Positions 25,301 through 33,141 of a stretch of 64,000 nucleotides of DNA are shown piece after piece (position 1 is the stretch's first letter; each line of letters begins with the position of its first letter). The notes under the pieces are model-generated. The model saw only the letters and a list, made by a program, of their open reading frames with translations, had not been told where the DNA came from and did not search any database. The position numbers were made by a program, and so were the translations under genes. The DNA comes from an uncultured Pseudoxanthomonas sp. Its GTDB lineage: Bacteria > Pseudomonadota > Gammaproteobacteria > Xanthomonadales > Xanthomonadaceae. The stretch is from assembly GCA_937975725.1 (NCBI GenBank), contig CALJUL010000017.1, positions 1 through 64,000 on the forward strand, read 5' to 3'.

Positions 25301-26746
25301 ATGGGCAGTACGCGTCAAAATCCGGACAAGGTGGATGCAGACCTGCTGACCACAGGCGGATGGCAAAGTTTCAGCGACGTTGGAGTTGAGTCAGCGGGAT
25401 TCCGTATCCCGCTGTTGCTGCGCTCCAGTAATCCCCATGAGCGGCTCTACGTCGCCACCCAGGACGGGACTGGGAATAACCTCTACAAGGACGCCCCGGA
25501 ACACCAGAGCATCGTTGCGAAGGTGCATAAGCAAATCAGGACTCTCAATATTGACGGCACAAGGAACATCGCCAGCGGCTACGTCGAAGGCATCTACACC
25601 CAGGACAACCGCCTTGCCGCTCTCATTGATGGCATCAACGGCTACACCTTCGAGCGGCGGGTGGAAACCGCCTACCACCAGTTTTGCGTGCAAGCCAAGA
25701 AATGGATTGAAGAAGATCCCAATGTGCAGATCCGTGTGGTAGGCATCGGCTTCAGCCGCGGCGCAGAACAGACCGCCGCCCTGCTGCGGATGATCCACGA
25801 GCGAGGCATCCGGGATCCAACCGATGCCATCGTCATTCGTGATACTGAGCGCCTAGTCACCCACGCCGAATACACCCGCCCACCCCTCGTTCCACCCGGC
25901 CACACCCTGCAGGCCGCCATGATGATCGACCCCGTGGATACCGGCCTGAAGGAGCACGACCGCCGCCTGCCGTCCTCGGTGGTGTCGGTATTCCAGATCA
26001 CCGCCACCGAGGAGCGTCGCGACCTGTTCAAGGCCAGCCTGCACATCCCCTACGGGCTCAGCGAGGAAGGCCGGGCCTACAACGCACGCATCACCGCAGC
26101 GCACAGCAATGCTGGCGACACCTATACCCTGAACGGCGTGGGCACGCTCAGCCACAACATGGTGGCCCACTACCTGAACGCACTGACCGATGGCCCGGCC
26201 TTCATCCAGAAGCGCGCATTACCGGAGGACCCGGACGTCTACCGTGTGCACCGCTCGGACCAGCATGCGTTCTTCTACGCCACCCGCGGCTATGACAAAG
26301 ACGGCGTGCGCGACCATGTCGCCGAGCTGGGGCCGGCACAGGCCTGCCGCCGCGACACGGAACTCCACTGCGACCGCAAGGACCCGATGGACCCGGCGCT
26401 GGAGGCATTGATCGAACGGCGCATCCTCCCGATGCAGTTGCTGCCACCACGCCCTGAAGTGCACGAGCAGGACGCGGAACGGCTCCCGCACCAGGATACC
26501 CGCAGCGAGTTGGACAAGCTGGTCGACCAGTTGTACGACGCCTCACGCGGCGGCAGCGATCAGGCGTGGAAGCAGGCCCTGGAATCGAGCTCACGGCAGT
26601 TCATGGCCTCACCGGCCGGGCAGGACTGGCAACGCGACGTGCAGACCTACGACCGGGAGCAGCAGTATCAGCAGGAGCTACGGCAGGAACAGGACGCGCA
26701 GCAGTCGCTGCAACGCGAGATTCCGGTCCGCGCCATGTCGATGTGA
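25301..26746 (+). CDS. DUF2235/Tle1-like lipase effector
   Basis: A 481-residue protein with an alpha/beta hydrolase of the DUF2235 (Tle1) type. The N-terminal motif DGTGNN (55-60) and the nucleophile elbow GFS152RGA (150-155) are clear. Candidate Asp and His lie in MMIDPVDTG and LSHNMVAHYLNA. Tle proteins are phospholipases injected into rival cells. The last 60 residues are rich in Gln and Glu (QYQQELRQEQDAQQS), which could serve as a delivery signal. No VgrG, Hcp, PAAR or T4SS gene is in the window. Immunity upstream, effector downstream and a Gln-rich tail would also fit a Xanthomonadales X-T4SS effector, but the expected XVIPCD blocks are not evident. There is no signal peptide. Confidence 0.8.
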   Translation: MGSTRQNPDKVDADLLTTGGWQSFSDVGVESAGFRIPLLLRSSNPHERLYVATQDGTGNNLYKDAPEHQSIVAKVHKQIRTLNIDGTRNIASGYVEGIYTQDNRLAALIDGINGYTFERRVETAYHQFCVQAKKWIEEDPNVQIRVVGIGFSRGAEQTAALLRMIHERGIRDPTDAIVIRDTERLVTHAEYTRPPLVPPGHTLQAAMMIDPVDTGLKEHDRRLPSSVVSVFQITATEERRDLFKASLHIPYGLSEEGRAYNARITAAHSNAGDTYTLNGVGTLSHNMVAHYLNALTDGPAFIQKRALPEDPDVYRVHRSDQHAFFYATRGYDKDGVRDHVAELGPAQACRRDTELHCDRKDPMDPALEALIERRILPMQLLPPRPEVHEQDAERLPHQDTRSELDKLVDQLYDASRGGSDQAWKQALESSSRQFMASPAGQDWQRDVQTYDREQQYQQELRQEQDAQQSLQREIPVRAMSM

Positions 26747-26793
26747 CCGGTGATGGCGCAGGACAAGTCGAAGCGAAGGGGACGGACAGCAGC

Positions 26794-27375
26794 ATGAGCG
26801 GCAACCATATCGAGGAAGCCCAGCAGGCATTGTTGAAACTGGCGCACGTCGCCAACCAGATCGAAAGTCGCTGCATCGATTCGATGAAAAAGTTGGATGC
26901 CAGCGCGCAATCCATGCTGCATGGCGCACAGCAACTGGGCGACGGCGTCGAGCACTTCAACCACCAAGCCATGACCGCGATTCGCCACGGCACGCAAGCG
27001 GCGGTGGCCGAGGGCGCACGGACGGCGCTGGCGGAGATCAACCGGGAACTGGAAAAGTACGCCAGCCAGGCCAAGTCGGCAGCCAGCGCGCTGGCCGCGC
27101 AGAGCCATGCGCTGAGCCTCGCCCAGCGCACCTTGGTATGGAAGGGTCTGCTCGCCCTGGCGGCAGGGTGCCTGCTGATCGCCGGCGGCAGCGCCTACGT
27201 CGCACGCAAGAGCCTGCAGGAAATCCGGCGCGCCGAGTTCAGCCAGGCGATCCTGCAGGCCACCGAATCGGGCTCCCTCACCACCTGCGGAAAACAACAG
27301 ACGCTTTGCGTCAAGATCGGCGCTAAACCAAGGCGGGCGGACCAGCGCGGCGAATACGTCATGGTAGAGCCATGA
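26794..27375 (+). CDS. Small membrane protein behind the effector, unknown
   Basis: A 193-residue protein: a helical, coiled-coil-like N-terminal half (residues 1-110, many Ala and Gln), one membrane helix (about 113-137, LVWKGLLALAAGCLLIAGGSAYVA) and a short C-terminal domain with a Cys pair (TCGKQQTLC). The topology suggests a cytoplasmic rod and a periplasmic tip. I do not recognise the family. It begins 47 bases after the effector and could be an adaptor, chaperone or a second immunity factor. The ATG at 26794 was chosen because the upstream in-frame stretch overlaps the effector and is not protein-like. Confidence 0.7.
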   Translation: MSGNHIEEAQQALLKLAHVANQIESRCIDSMKKLDASAQSMLHGAQQLGDGVEHFNHQAMTAIRHGTQAAVAEGARTALAEINRELEKYASQAKSAASALAAQSHALSLAQRTLVWKGLLALAAGCLLIAGGSAYVARKSLQEIRRAEFSQAILQATESGSLTTCGKQQTLCVKIGAKPRRADQRGEYVMVEP

Positions 27376-27540
27376 CAGCGCGAATCAAGGACGACGCTCG
27401 CGACGAGCATATGCCCTGCCACGATTCCGCATACAACCGCGCTCGTTGACCCAGCCGAGGCGGGCCGCCGGGCCCGTGCGGTCCCGGCGGCCTGCCTCAA
27501 AGGATGACTGACCGAAGCTGCAGGATGGCTTGCCGGAAAC

Positions 27541-27567
27541 GGAAAACCCGCCTTGCGGCGGGTTTCC
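27541..27567. terminator. Bidirectional terminator between the island and hslU
   Basis: An 11-bp stem with one bulged A (27541-27552 with 27557-27567) around the loop ttgc. A-rich and T-rich flanks on both sides make it usable by the convergent island and hslU transcripts. Confidence 0.8.
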
Positions 27568-27591
27568 GGTAGACGCTTCGGGGCGGCGCGC

Positions 27592-28977
27592 TCAGAGGAT
27601 GTAGCGGCTCAGGTCCGGGTCCTGCACCAGTTCGCCCAGGTGCGCGTCGACGTAGGCGCGGTCGATGCTGATGTCCTGGCCATCACGGTCCGGGGCTTCG
27701 TAGCTCAACGTGTCGAGCAACCGTTCGAGTACGGTGTGCAGGCGCCGCGCGCCGATGTTCTCCTGCCGTTCGTTGACCAGCGCGGCGATTTCCGCGAGGC
27801 GGTCGATGGCGTCGCCGGTGAACGCCAGCGACACACCCTCGGTCTTCATCAGTTCCACGTACTGCCGGGTGAGCGCGGCCTTGGGCTCGGTGAGGATGCG
27901 GATGAAGTCCTCCTTCGACAGCGCCGACAGCTCCACGCGGATCGGGAAGCGGCCCTGCAGTTCCGGGATCAGGTCGCTGGGCTTGGCCAGGTGGAAGGCG
28001 CCGGAGGCGATGAACAGGATGTGGTCGGTCTTCACCGTGCCGTACTTGGTCGACACGTTGCTGCCCTCCACCAGCGGCAGCAGGTCGCGCTGCACGCCCT
28101 CGCGGCTGACGTCGGCGCCGCTCATGTTGCCGCTGCGCTTGGCGACCTTGTCGATCTCGTCGATGAAGACGATGCCGTGCTGCTCGCAGGCCTCGATGGC
28201 GGCGGCGCGGATGTCGTCCTCGTTGACCAGGCGTGCGGCCTCCTCCTCGACCAGTTGCGGACGCGCGGCCTTGATGGTCAGCGTGCGCTTGTGGGTCTTG
28301 CCGCCGCCCAGGCTGGAGAACATCTGCCGCAGTTGCTGGCCCATCTCCTCCATGCCTGGCGGCGTCATGATGTCCACGGAGCCGGCGGACGCGGCCAGTT
28401 CCAGCTCGATCTCGCGCTCGTCCAGTTCGCCCGCGCGCAACTGGCGGCGCAGCTTGCGGCGCGTTTCCGATTCCTGCGAGGACGGTTCCGCGCCGATGTC
28501 CACGGTGGTGGTGGCGCCGAAGCCGAAACCGCCGCCGGAGGCCTCGCGGCGCGGCAGCAGCGCGTCCAGGATGCGGTCCTCGGCGCGCTCCTCGGCCTGC
28601 GTGCGCATGCGCGCCTTGGCCTGCTCGCGGTACATCTTCACCGCGGTGTCGGCCAGGTCGCGGACGATCTGCTCGACGTCCTTGCCGACATAGCCGACCT
28701 CGGTGAAGCGCGTGGCCTCGACCTTCACGAACGGCGCGTTGGCCAGCGTCGCCAGCCGCCGCGCGATCTCGGTCTTGCCCACGCCAGTGGGGCCGATCAG
28801 CAGGATGTTCTTCGGCATCACCTCGTCGCGCAGTTCCGGCGCCAGTTGCGCACGGCGCCAGCGGTTGCGCAAGGCGATGGCAACGGCGCGCTTGGCCGCG
28901 TGCTGGCCGACGATGTGGCGGTCGAGTTCCTGCACGATCTCGCGCGGGGTCATGGTGGACGACGTGTTTTCGGTCAT
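27592..28977 (-). CDS. hslU: HslU, ATPase of the HslUV protease
   Basis: AAA+ unfoldase (461 residues) that forms a hexamer, unfolds substrates and threads them into HslV. Walker A is GPTGVGKTE (62-70), preceded by the ClpX/HslU N-terminal block MTPREIVQELDRHIVGQ. Walker B is GIVFIDEIDK, the pore motif is GYVGKDVE, and the I-domain is the region of about 110-245. The C-terminal tail DLSRYIL, which docks into HslV pockets, is intact at the very end. It follows hslV with a 67-base gap that contains a family-B repeat. Confidence 0.98.
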   Translation of the reverse strand: MTENTSSTMTPREIVQELDRHIVGQHAAKRAVAIALRNRWRRAQLAPELRDEVMPKNILLIGPTGVGKTEIARRLATLANAPFVKVEATRFTEVGYVGKDVEQIVRDLADTAVKMYREQAKARMRTQAEERAEDRILDALLPRREASGGGFGFGATTTVDIGAEPSSQESETRRKLRRQLRAGELDEREIELELAASAGSVDIMTPPGMEEMGQQLRQMFSSLGGGKTHKRTLTIKAARPQLVEEEAARLVNEDDIRAAAIEACEQHGIVFIDEIDKVAKRSGNMSGADVSREGVQRDLLPLVEGSNVSTKYGTVKTDHILFIASGAFHLAKPSDLIPELQGRFPIRVELSALSKEDFIRILTEPKAALTRQYVELMKTEGVSLAFTGDAIDRLAEIAALVNERQENIGARRLHTVLERLLDTLSYEAPDRDGQDISIDRAYVDAHLGELVQDPDLSRYIL

Positions 28978-28988
28978 GGCGATTTTCA

Positions 28989-29014
28989 GTAGGAGGGGCT
29001 TCAACCCCGACCGC
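28989..29014 (+). repeat. REP-like element, family B, between hslV and hslU
   Basis: A copy of the gtaggaggggcttca/gccccgaccgc element with one substitution (caaccccg), sited in the spacer of a two-gene operon. Other copies are at 29663-29692 and 38723-38905. Confidence 0.75.
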
Positions 29015-29044
29015 AACGGCCGGGACGCGCGAGTGGCCGCGGCA

Positions 29045-29596
29045 TCAGAGCTCTTCGACCACAACGTTGCGGTTGGTGTAGATGCAGATGTCGCCGGCGA
29101 TGTTCAGCGCCTCGACGGCGATGGACCTGGCATCGAGTTGGGTGTGCGCGATCAGCGCACGCGCCGCGGACAGGGCGTAGGAACCGCCGGAACCGATGGC
29201 GATGATGCCATCCTCCGGCTCGATCACGTCGCCGGTGCCGCTGATGATCAGCGAGGTCTCGCGGTCGGCGACGGCGAGCAGCGCTTCCAGCTTGCCGAGG
29301 CGGCGCTCGGTGCGCCAGTCCTTGGCCAGTTCCACGGCGGCGCGGGTCAGTTGGCCGTGCTTCTCCAGCTTGGCCTCGAACAGTTCGAACAGGGTGAAGG
29401 CGTCGGCCGCGGCGCCGGCGAACCCCGCCAGCACCTGGCCGTCGCGGCCCAGCCGGCGCACCTTGCGCGCGTTGCCCTTCATCACCGTGTGGCCCAGGGT
29501 GACCTGGCCGTCGCCGGCCACGGCGACATGGCCGTCGCGGCGCACCGAGATGATGGTGGTGGCGTGGAAGACGTTGGGATTCTGGCTGGGGTCCAT
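29045..29596 (-). CDS. hslV: HslV peptidase subunit with an N-terminal extension
   Basis: Threonine peptidase (Ntn hydrolase) that forms the 12-subunit chamber served by HslU. The active-site stretch TTIISVRRDGHVAVAGDGQVTLG is intact. Most HslV proteins begin directly MTT, but here MDPSQNPNVFHA precedes the first Thr, so a 12-residue propeptide must be removed to expose it. Such a leader seems to be common in Xanthomonadaceae (from memory). Later conserved blocks include GFAGAAADAFTLFELFE and the Gly-rich IAIGSGGSYALSAARAL. The ATG at 29596 fixes a 183-residue protein. Confidence 0.97.
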   Translation of the reverse strand: MDPSQNPNVFHATTIISVRRDGHVAVAGDGQVTLGHTVMKGNARKVRRLGRDGQVLAGFAGAAADAFTLFELFEAKLEKHGQLTRAAVELAKDWRTERRLGKLEALLAVADRETSLIISGTGDVIEPEDGIIAIGSGGSYALSAARALIAHTQLDARSIAVEALNIAGDICIYTNRNVVVEEL

Positions 29597-29662
29597 GCGG
29601 GGCCTCCGGAGTGGTCCTTCAGAGGTGGGGACGCCGATGCCGGGTTCAAGCACGAGCCCTCC

Positions 29663-29692
29663 CTGTAGGAGGGGCTTCAGCCCCTCCTGCAG
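29663..29692. repeat. REP-like hairpin, family B, after xerC
   Basis: Near-perfect 13-bp stem (one T-G position) around ttca, four bases after the xerC stop. It lies between xerC and hslV and may act as a mild attenuator or transcript stabiliser. Confidence 0.75.
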
Positions 29693-29696
29693 AAGA

Positions 29697-30572
29697 TCAC
29701 TTCTTGCGCTTGGCCCGCGGGTGCGCCGCGTCGTACACCTTGGCCAGGTGCTGGAAATCCAGGTGGGTGTAGATCTGGGTGGTGGCGATGTCGGCGTGGC
29801 CCAGCAGTTCCTGCACGCCGCGCAGGTCGCCGGAGGATTCCAGGATGTGGCTGGCGAAGCTGTGCCGCAGCATGTGCGGGTGCACGTGCTTGAACAGGCC
29901 CTGCCTGTGCGCCAGGTGCTTGATGCGGATCTGCACGGCGCGCTGCGTGATCGGGCCGTCGCCGCGGCCCGGGAAGACGAAGGCGCCGTTGTCCGCCGGC
30001 CGTTCCTGCCGCCATTCCGCCAGCGCGTTGCGCGCGTGCGAGCCCACCGGCACCATGCGCTGCTTGTTGCCCTTGCCGGTCACCGTGACCATGCCGCCGG
30101 GCAGGTCCAAATCGCGCCAGCGCAGCGCGCACAGTTCGCTCAGGCGCAGGCCGGAGGAATAGAACAGTTCCAGCAGCGCGCGGTCGCGCCGGCCCAGCGG
30201 CGCGTCGGTCGGCACTTCCACCAGCCTGACCGCCTCGTCGGCGTCCAGCACCTGCGGCAGCTTGCGCGGGGCCTTGGGCGCGCGCAGCGATGCGGCGGGA
30301 CTGGCCGCGATGCGCCCGTGCTTCAGCAGCCACTGGTAATAGCTGCGGCAGGCCGACAGGCGCCGTTGCAGGCTCTTGGGCGACAGCCCGCGGCGGTGCT
30401 CGGCGGCGACGAAGCCGCGCAGTTGCTCGGCCTGCATGTCTTCGAGGTCGGCGATGCGCTGTGCCTGCGCCCATTCCGACAGCGCGGCCAGGTCGCGGCG
30501 GTAGGCGTCCAGCGTATGCGCGGAGACGCGGCGTTCGACTTCGAGATGAGCGAGGAAGTCGGCGGTGGACAT
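29697..30572 (-). CDS. xerC: Tyrosine recombinase XerC
   Basis: Site-specific recombinase that acts with XerD at the dif site to resolve chromosome dimers. The 291-residue protein has a SAM-like N-terminal core-binding domain (about 1-85) and a catalytic domain with the conserved residues R143 (GLRLSELC), the H233-xx-R236 pair (HPHMLRHSF), H259 and nucleophile Y268 (TTQIYTH). Its place next to dapF, DUF484 and hslV is the usual one, which supports XerC rather than XerD. Confidence 0.96.
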   Translation of the reverse strand: MSTADFLAHLEVERRVSAHTLDAYRRDLAALSEWAQAQRIADLEDMQAEQLRGFVAAEHRRGLSPKSLQRRLSACRSYYQWLLKHGRIAASPAASLRAPKAPRKLPQVLDADEAVRLVEVPTDAPLGRRDRALLELFYSSGLRLSELCALRWRDLDLPGGMVTVTGKGNKQRMVPVGSHARNALAEWRQERPADNGAFVFPGRGDGPITQRAVQIRIKHLAHRQGLFKHVHPHMLRHSFASHILESSGDLRGVQELLGHADIATTQIYTHLDFQHLAKVYDAAHPRAKRKK

Positions 30573-30582
30573 GACCCTTCCC

Positions 30583-30690
30583 TCGCTGCTATTTCCGCGA
30601 AGGCGGAAATCCAGCGATTTCGCTTACGGGAAAGCCCGGCGCCCGCCTGCCGCAAAGCCCTGTATTCCCGTCTTCGCGGGAACGAAGGGA
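30583..30690. repeat. Inverted doublet of REP-like palindromes, family C
   Basis: Two hairpins face each other: tttccgc-gaag-gcggaaa (about 30591-30608) and ttcccg-tcttcg-cgggaa (about 30665-30682), about 55 bases apart. The layout matches the dispersed palindromic elements common in Xanthomonadaceae genomes. It separates DUF484 from xerC. Confidence 0.75.
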
Positions 30691-30709
30691 AAAGATCGCG
30701 GAGGAAGCC

Positions 30710-31384
30710 TTAGCCATCGAACCGCTTCAGCGCCGTCGCCAGCGTTTCGCCCATCATGCGCAGGAACAGCGTGCCCATGCCGGGGTAGAAGCGATTGCCG
30801 TCGCGGCTGCCGACGGCCACCAGGCCAATGCCGGGCAGCGGCAGCAGCGCGGACGAAGCCACTTCCTCCGCGCGCGCGCCGTACAGCAGCACGTGCTTCT
30901 CCGGTTGCAGGCGGCCGCAGATCGGCTCGCCGTCGCGCAGGCAGTCGCGGAACGGCGCCATGTGCGGATTGTCGGCCGGCACCACCTGCAGCCACTCGTT
31001 CTCTTCCAGGCCGGGCACCGGCTCCAGCAGCACGATGCTGACGCGGTCGCCGTTGAAGTCCTCGGCCAGCGACGCCGCCATCGCGCGCAGAGTGTCGGCC
31101 GCGCTGCCCTGTTTCATCAGGGTGAGCGCCAACTGGTGGGTGCGCACGGCCAGGCGTTCGTTCTCCTGCGCGTTGGCGAACAGGTCGCCCAGGCGCCGCG
31201 AGAGTTCGCGGTTCTTGTCGCGCAGCACCTCGAGCTGGTAGCTGGCGAGCGAGGCGGTCGGGCCTTCGTCGCGCGGCACCACCAGGCTCAGCGCCAGGTC
31301 GGGGAACTGCTTGAGGAAGGCGGGGTGGCGGCGCAGCCAGGCGGCGACTTCGTGCGCGCCGAGTTTTTCCAGAGTGTCGCTCAT
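30710..31384 (-). CDS. DUF484 family protein (GAF-like)
   Basis: A 224-residue cytoplasmic protein. The N-terminal helices (VAAWLRRHPAFLKQFPDLALSL) and a short coiled coil (LRDKNRELSRRLGDLFANAQENERL) are followed by a GAF-like domain (about 90-220). The function of DUF484 proteins is not known; they are nearly always found between dapF and xerC in gammaproteobacteria, as here. The ATG at 31384 overlaps the dapF stop as ATGA. Confidence 0.93.
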   Translation of the reverse strand: MSDTLEKLGAHEVAAWLRRHPAFLKQFPDLALSLVVPRDEGPTASLASYQLEVLRDKNRELSRRLGDLFANAQENERLAVRTHQLALTLMKQGSAADTLRAMAASLAEDFNGDRVSIVLLEPVPGLEENEWLQVVPADNPHMAPFRDCLRDGEPICGRLQPEKHVLLYGARAEEVASSALLPLPGIGLVAVGSRDGNRFYPGMGTLFLRMMGETLATALKRFDG

Positions 31385-32211
31385 TCCTTCCATTCCCCTT
31401 CGAATACGAATGCCGCGGGCCCGGACATGATGACCGGTGCGTCGTCGGACGGCCAGCGGATGCGCAGCTCGCCGCCGGGCAGCGCGATGGCCACGTCGCG
31501 GTCCACGCGCCCGCGGCGGATCAGCACCGCCGCCGCCGCGCAGGCGCCGCTGCCGCAGGCCAGGGTCTCGCCGGCGCCGCGCTCGTACACGCGCAGGCGC
31601 ACGCGGTCGCGCGCGACCACTTCGGCGAAGCCGATGTTGGCCGAGGCCGGGAAGTGCGGCGAACGCTGCAGCAGCGGGCCGTAGTGCGCGACCGGCGCCG
31701 AGTCCACCGACGGCACTTCGATCACGGCGTGCGGGTTGCCCATCGACACGGCGCCGAAGCGCAGGCGCACGCCTTCGTCCACGTTGGCCTCGTATTCGCC
31801 GTGCACCTGGTCGAACCCGTGCAACGGCACCTGCGCCGGCGCGAAAGCCGGCACGCCCATGGCGATGGCGTAGCGGTCGCCGTCCAGCCGTTGCACCGCG
31901 TGCGCGGCCACCGGACTGTCCACCTGGAAGGTGTCGGCCTGCGCGGCGCCGTCGCGCACCAGCCAGGCCGCCACGCAGCGCGCGCCGTTGCCGCATTGCT
32001 GCGAAGGCGAGCCGTCGGCGTTCCAGATGCGGTAGGACGCGACCGAGCCAGGATTGCGCGGCGGCTCGATGGTCAGGATCTGGTCGCAGCCCACGCCGAA
32101 ATGGCGGTCGGCCAGTCGCGCCGCGAGGGCCGCGGGCGGCGGCGGCCGGCCGTCGCGCAGGTCCAGCACGACGAAGTCGTTGCCGGCGCCGTGCATCTTG
32201 CTGAAACGCAT
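31381..32211 (-). CDS. dapF: Diaminopimelate epimerase
   Basis: Cofactor-independent epimerase that converts LL- to meso-diaminopimelate for lysine and peptidoglycan synthesis. Both catalytic Cys residues are present: C73 in SQQCGNGAR and C219 in LACGSGACAA. The start FSKMHGAGNDFVVLDL is typical. The ATG at 32211 gives 276 residues, the usual length. A GTG at 32238 would add nine residues and overlap lptM, so it is less likely. Confidence 0.97.
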   Translation of the reverse strand: MRFSKMHGAGNDFVVLDLRDGRPPPPAALAARLADRHFGVGCDQILTIEPPRNPGSVASYRIWNADGSPSQQCGNGARCVAAWLVRDGAAQADTFQVDSPVAAHAVQRLDGDRYAIAMGVPAFAPAQVPLHGFDQVHGEYEANVDEGVRLRFGAVSMGNPHAVIEVPSVDSAPVAHYGPLLQRSPHFPASANIGFAEVVARDRVRLRVYERGAGETLACGSGACAAAAVLIRRGRVDRDVAIALPGGELRIRWPSDDAPVIMSGPAAFVFEGEWKE

Positions 32212-32230
32212 CGGCGCGCCCTGTGCGGCG

Positions 32231-32443
32231 TCAGCCACGGGTGCCGTGTGCCGGCACCGTGGCGGGATCGACCGGCGGCTGCGCGGGCGTGCTGCCGTCG
32301 GCGGGCGGCGCGGGTTCGGCGGCCGGTTCGACCGGCACTTCCTCGGCCGGCTTTTCCGGCATGAATAGCGGCCCCTTGGCGCCGCAGGCGGACAGCAGTG
32401 CGGCCAGGGCGACGACGGCGAAAAGACGGTGGTGGCGATTCAT
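32231..32443 (-). CDS. lptM: LptM (YifL) lipoprotein
   Basis: Small lipoprotein of 70 residues with lipobox LSAC (Cys20), followed by GAKGPLFMP, the conserved signature of YifL/LptM. A Pro-rich tail follows. LptM helps LptD form its correct disulfide bonds in the outer-membrane LPS translocon. It lies directly upstream of dapF, its usual neighbour. Confidence 0.9.
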   Translation of the reverse strand: MNRHHRLFAVVALAALLSACGAKGPLFMPEKPAEEVPVEPAAEPAPPADGSTPAQPPVDPATVPAHGTRG

Positions 32444-32495
32444 GCCGCGAGTATAGCCACTGGCCGGTGAACATGGCCCGGCGGCGCGCGGCGGA

Positions 32496-33008
32496 TCAGC
32501 GCGGCGGCGGTTCCGGGCGCCACCACAGCCAAGTGCCGACCACGGTCATGCAGCCGATCGGCAGCGCCACCATCCACCACCGGTGCGAGCCGGTGGACAG
32601 CATCACCCCCAGCAGGATCGCGGCGGAGGCCAGCATGGTCCAGGTGGCCGCCCACTTGGCCCGGCGCGAGACCGCGCGGTGCAGGTGCCAGTCGTGGATC
32701 ATCGGGCCGAAGCGCGGATGCGTCAGCAGGTAGTGGTGCAGGGTTTCGGAGCCGCGCGAGGCCGCATAGGCGGCGATCAGGATGAACACGGTGGTCGGCA
32801 GCCCTGGCACGAACACGCCCACGATGCCCAGGCCCAGGCTGACGTAGGCCAGCAGCCACCATGCCCAGCGAAAGCGCGAGGCGGGCAGTGCGGAAAGTCC
32901 GCGCAACGGGGGGGAGTCGTCTTCCACGGCGCTCTTGTACCCCAAATCCATCGCGGACGGAGCGAAAACCACTTGTGCGGAACGGAGGATGGTATCCCAG
33001 CTCGTCAT
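32496..33008 (-). CDS. ybaN: YbaN-like (DUF454) membrane protein
   Basis: A 170-residue inner-membrane protein with three to four hydrophobic helices in the C-terminal two thirds. The DUF454 pattern is seen in VSLGLGIVGVFVPGLPTTVFILIAAYAASRGS and HPRFGPMIHDW. The function is unknown. The start is uncertain: ATG 33008 is used, but an internal ATG (MDLGYKSAVED) would give a more usual length. Confidence 0.85.
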   Translation of the reverse strand: MTSWDTILRSAQVVFAPSAMDLGYKSAVEDDSPPLRGLSALPASRFRWAWWLLAYVSLGLGIVGVFVPGLPTTVFILIAAYAASRGSETLHHYLLTHPRFGPMIHDWHLHRAVSRRAKWAATWTMLASAAILLGVMLSTGSHRWWMVALPIGCMTVVGTWLWWRPEPPPR

Positions 33009-33141
33009 GGCAAGCCTCCCGTGCGTCGATGCCTGCATGGGCTATCGGCCGGTGGCCGCGCGGGCTGAACGCCGCTCGTCGGCACGGCGGGCACGGAAAG
33101 GGCCGGATGCCTCCAGCCCTTTCCGGCACGTGGCGCGGGGA

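Larger units (their letters stand above)
23681..25390. repeat. Tandem duplication of promoter, immunity gene and effector start
   Basis: Two diverged copies lie head to tail: about 23681-24533 and about 24534-25390. Each holds a promoter-like region, a lipoprotein gene and the beginning of the effector gene. Offsets are 850 bases at the promoters and lipoprotein starts, and 853 at the effector starts. In the first copy the effector is cut off about 85 bases after its ATG and joins the promoter region of the second copy. Confidence 0.92.

Noticed and set aside
26566..26793. Upstream extension of the small membrane protein behind the effector
   Set aside because: It overlaps the effector's coding end in another frame and has no protein-like pattern. 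The ATG at 26794 is preferred.
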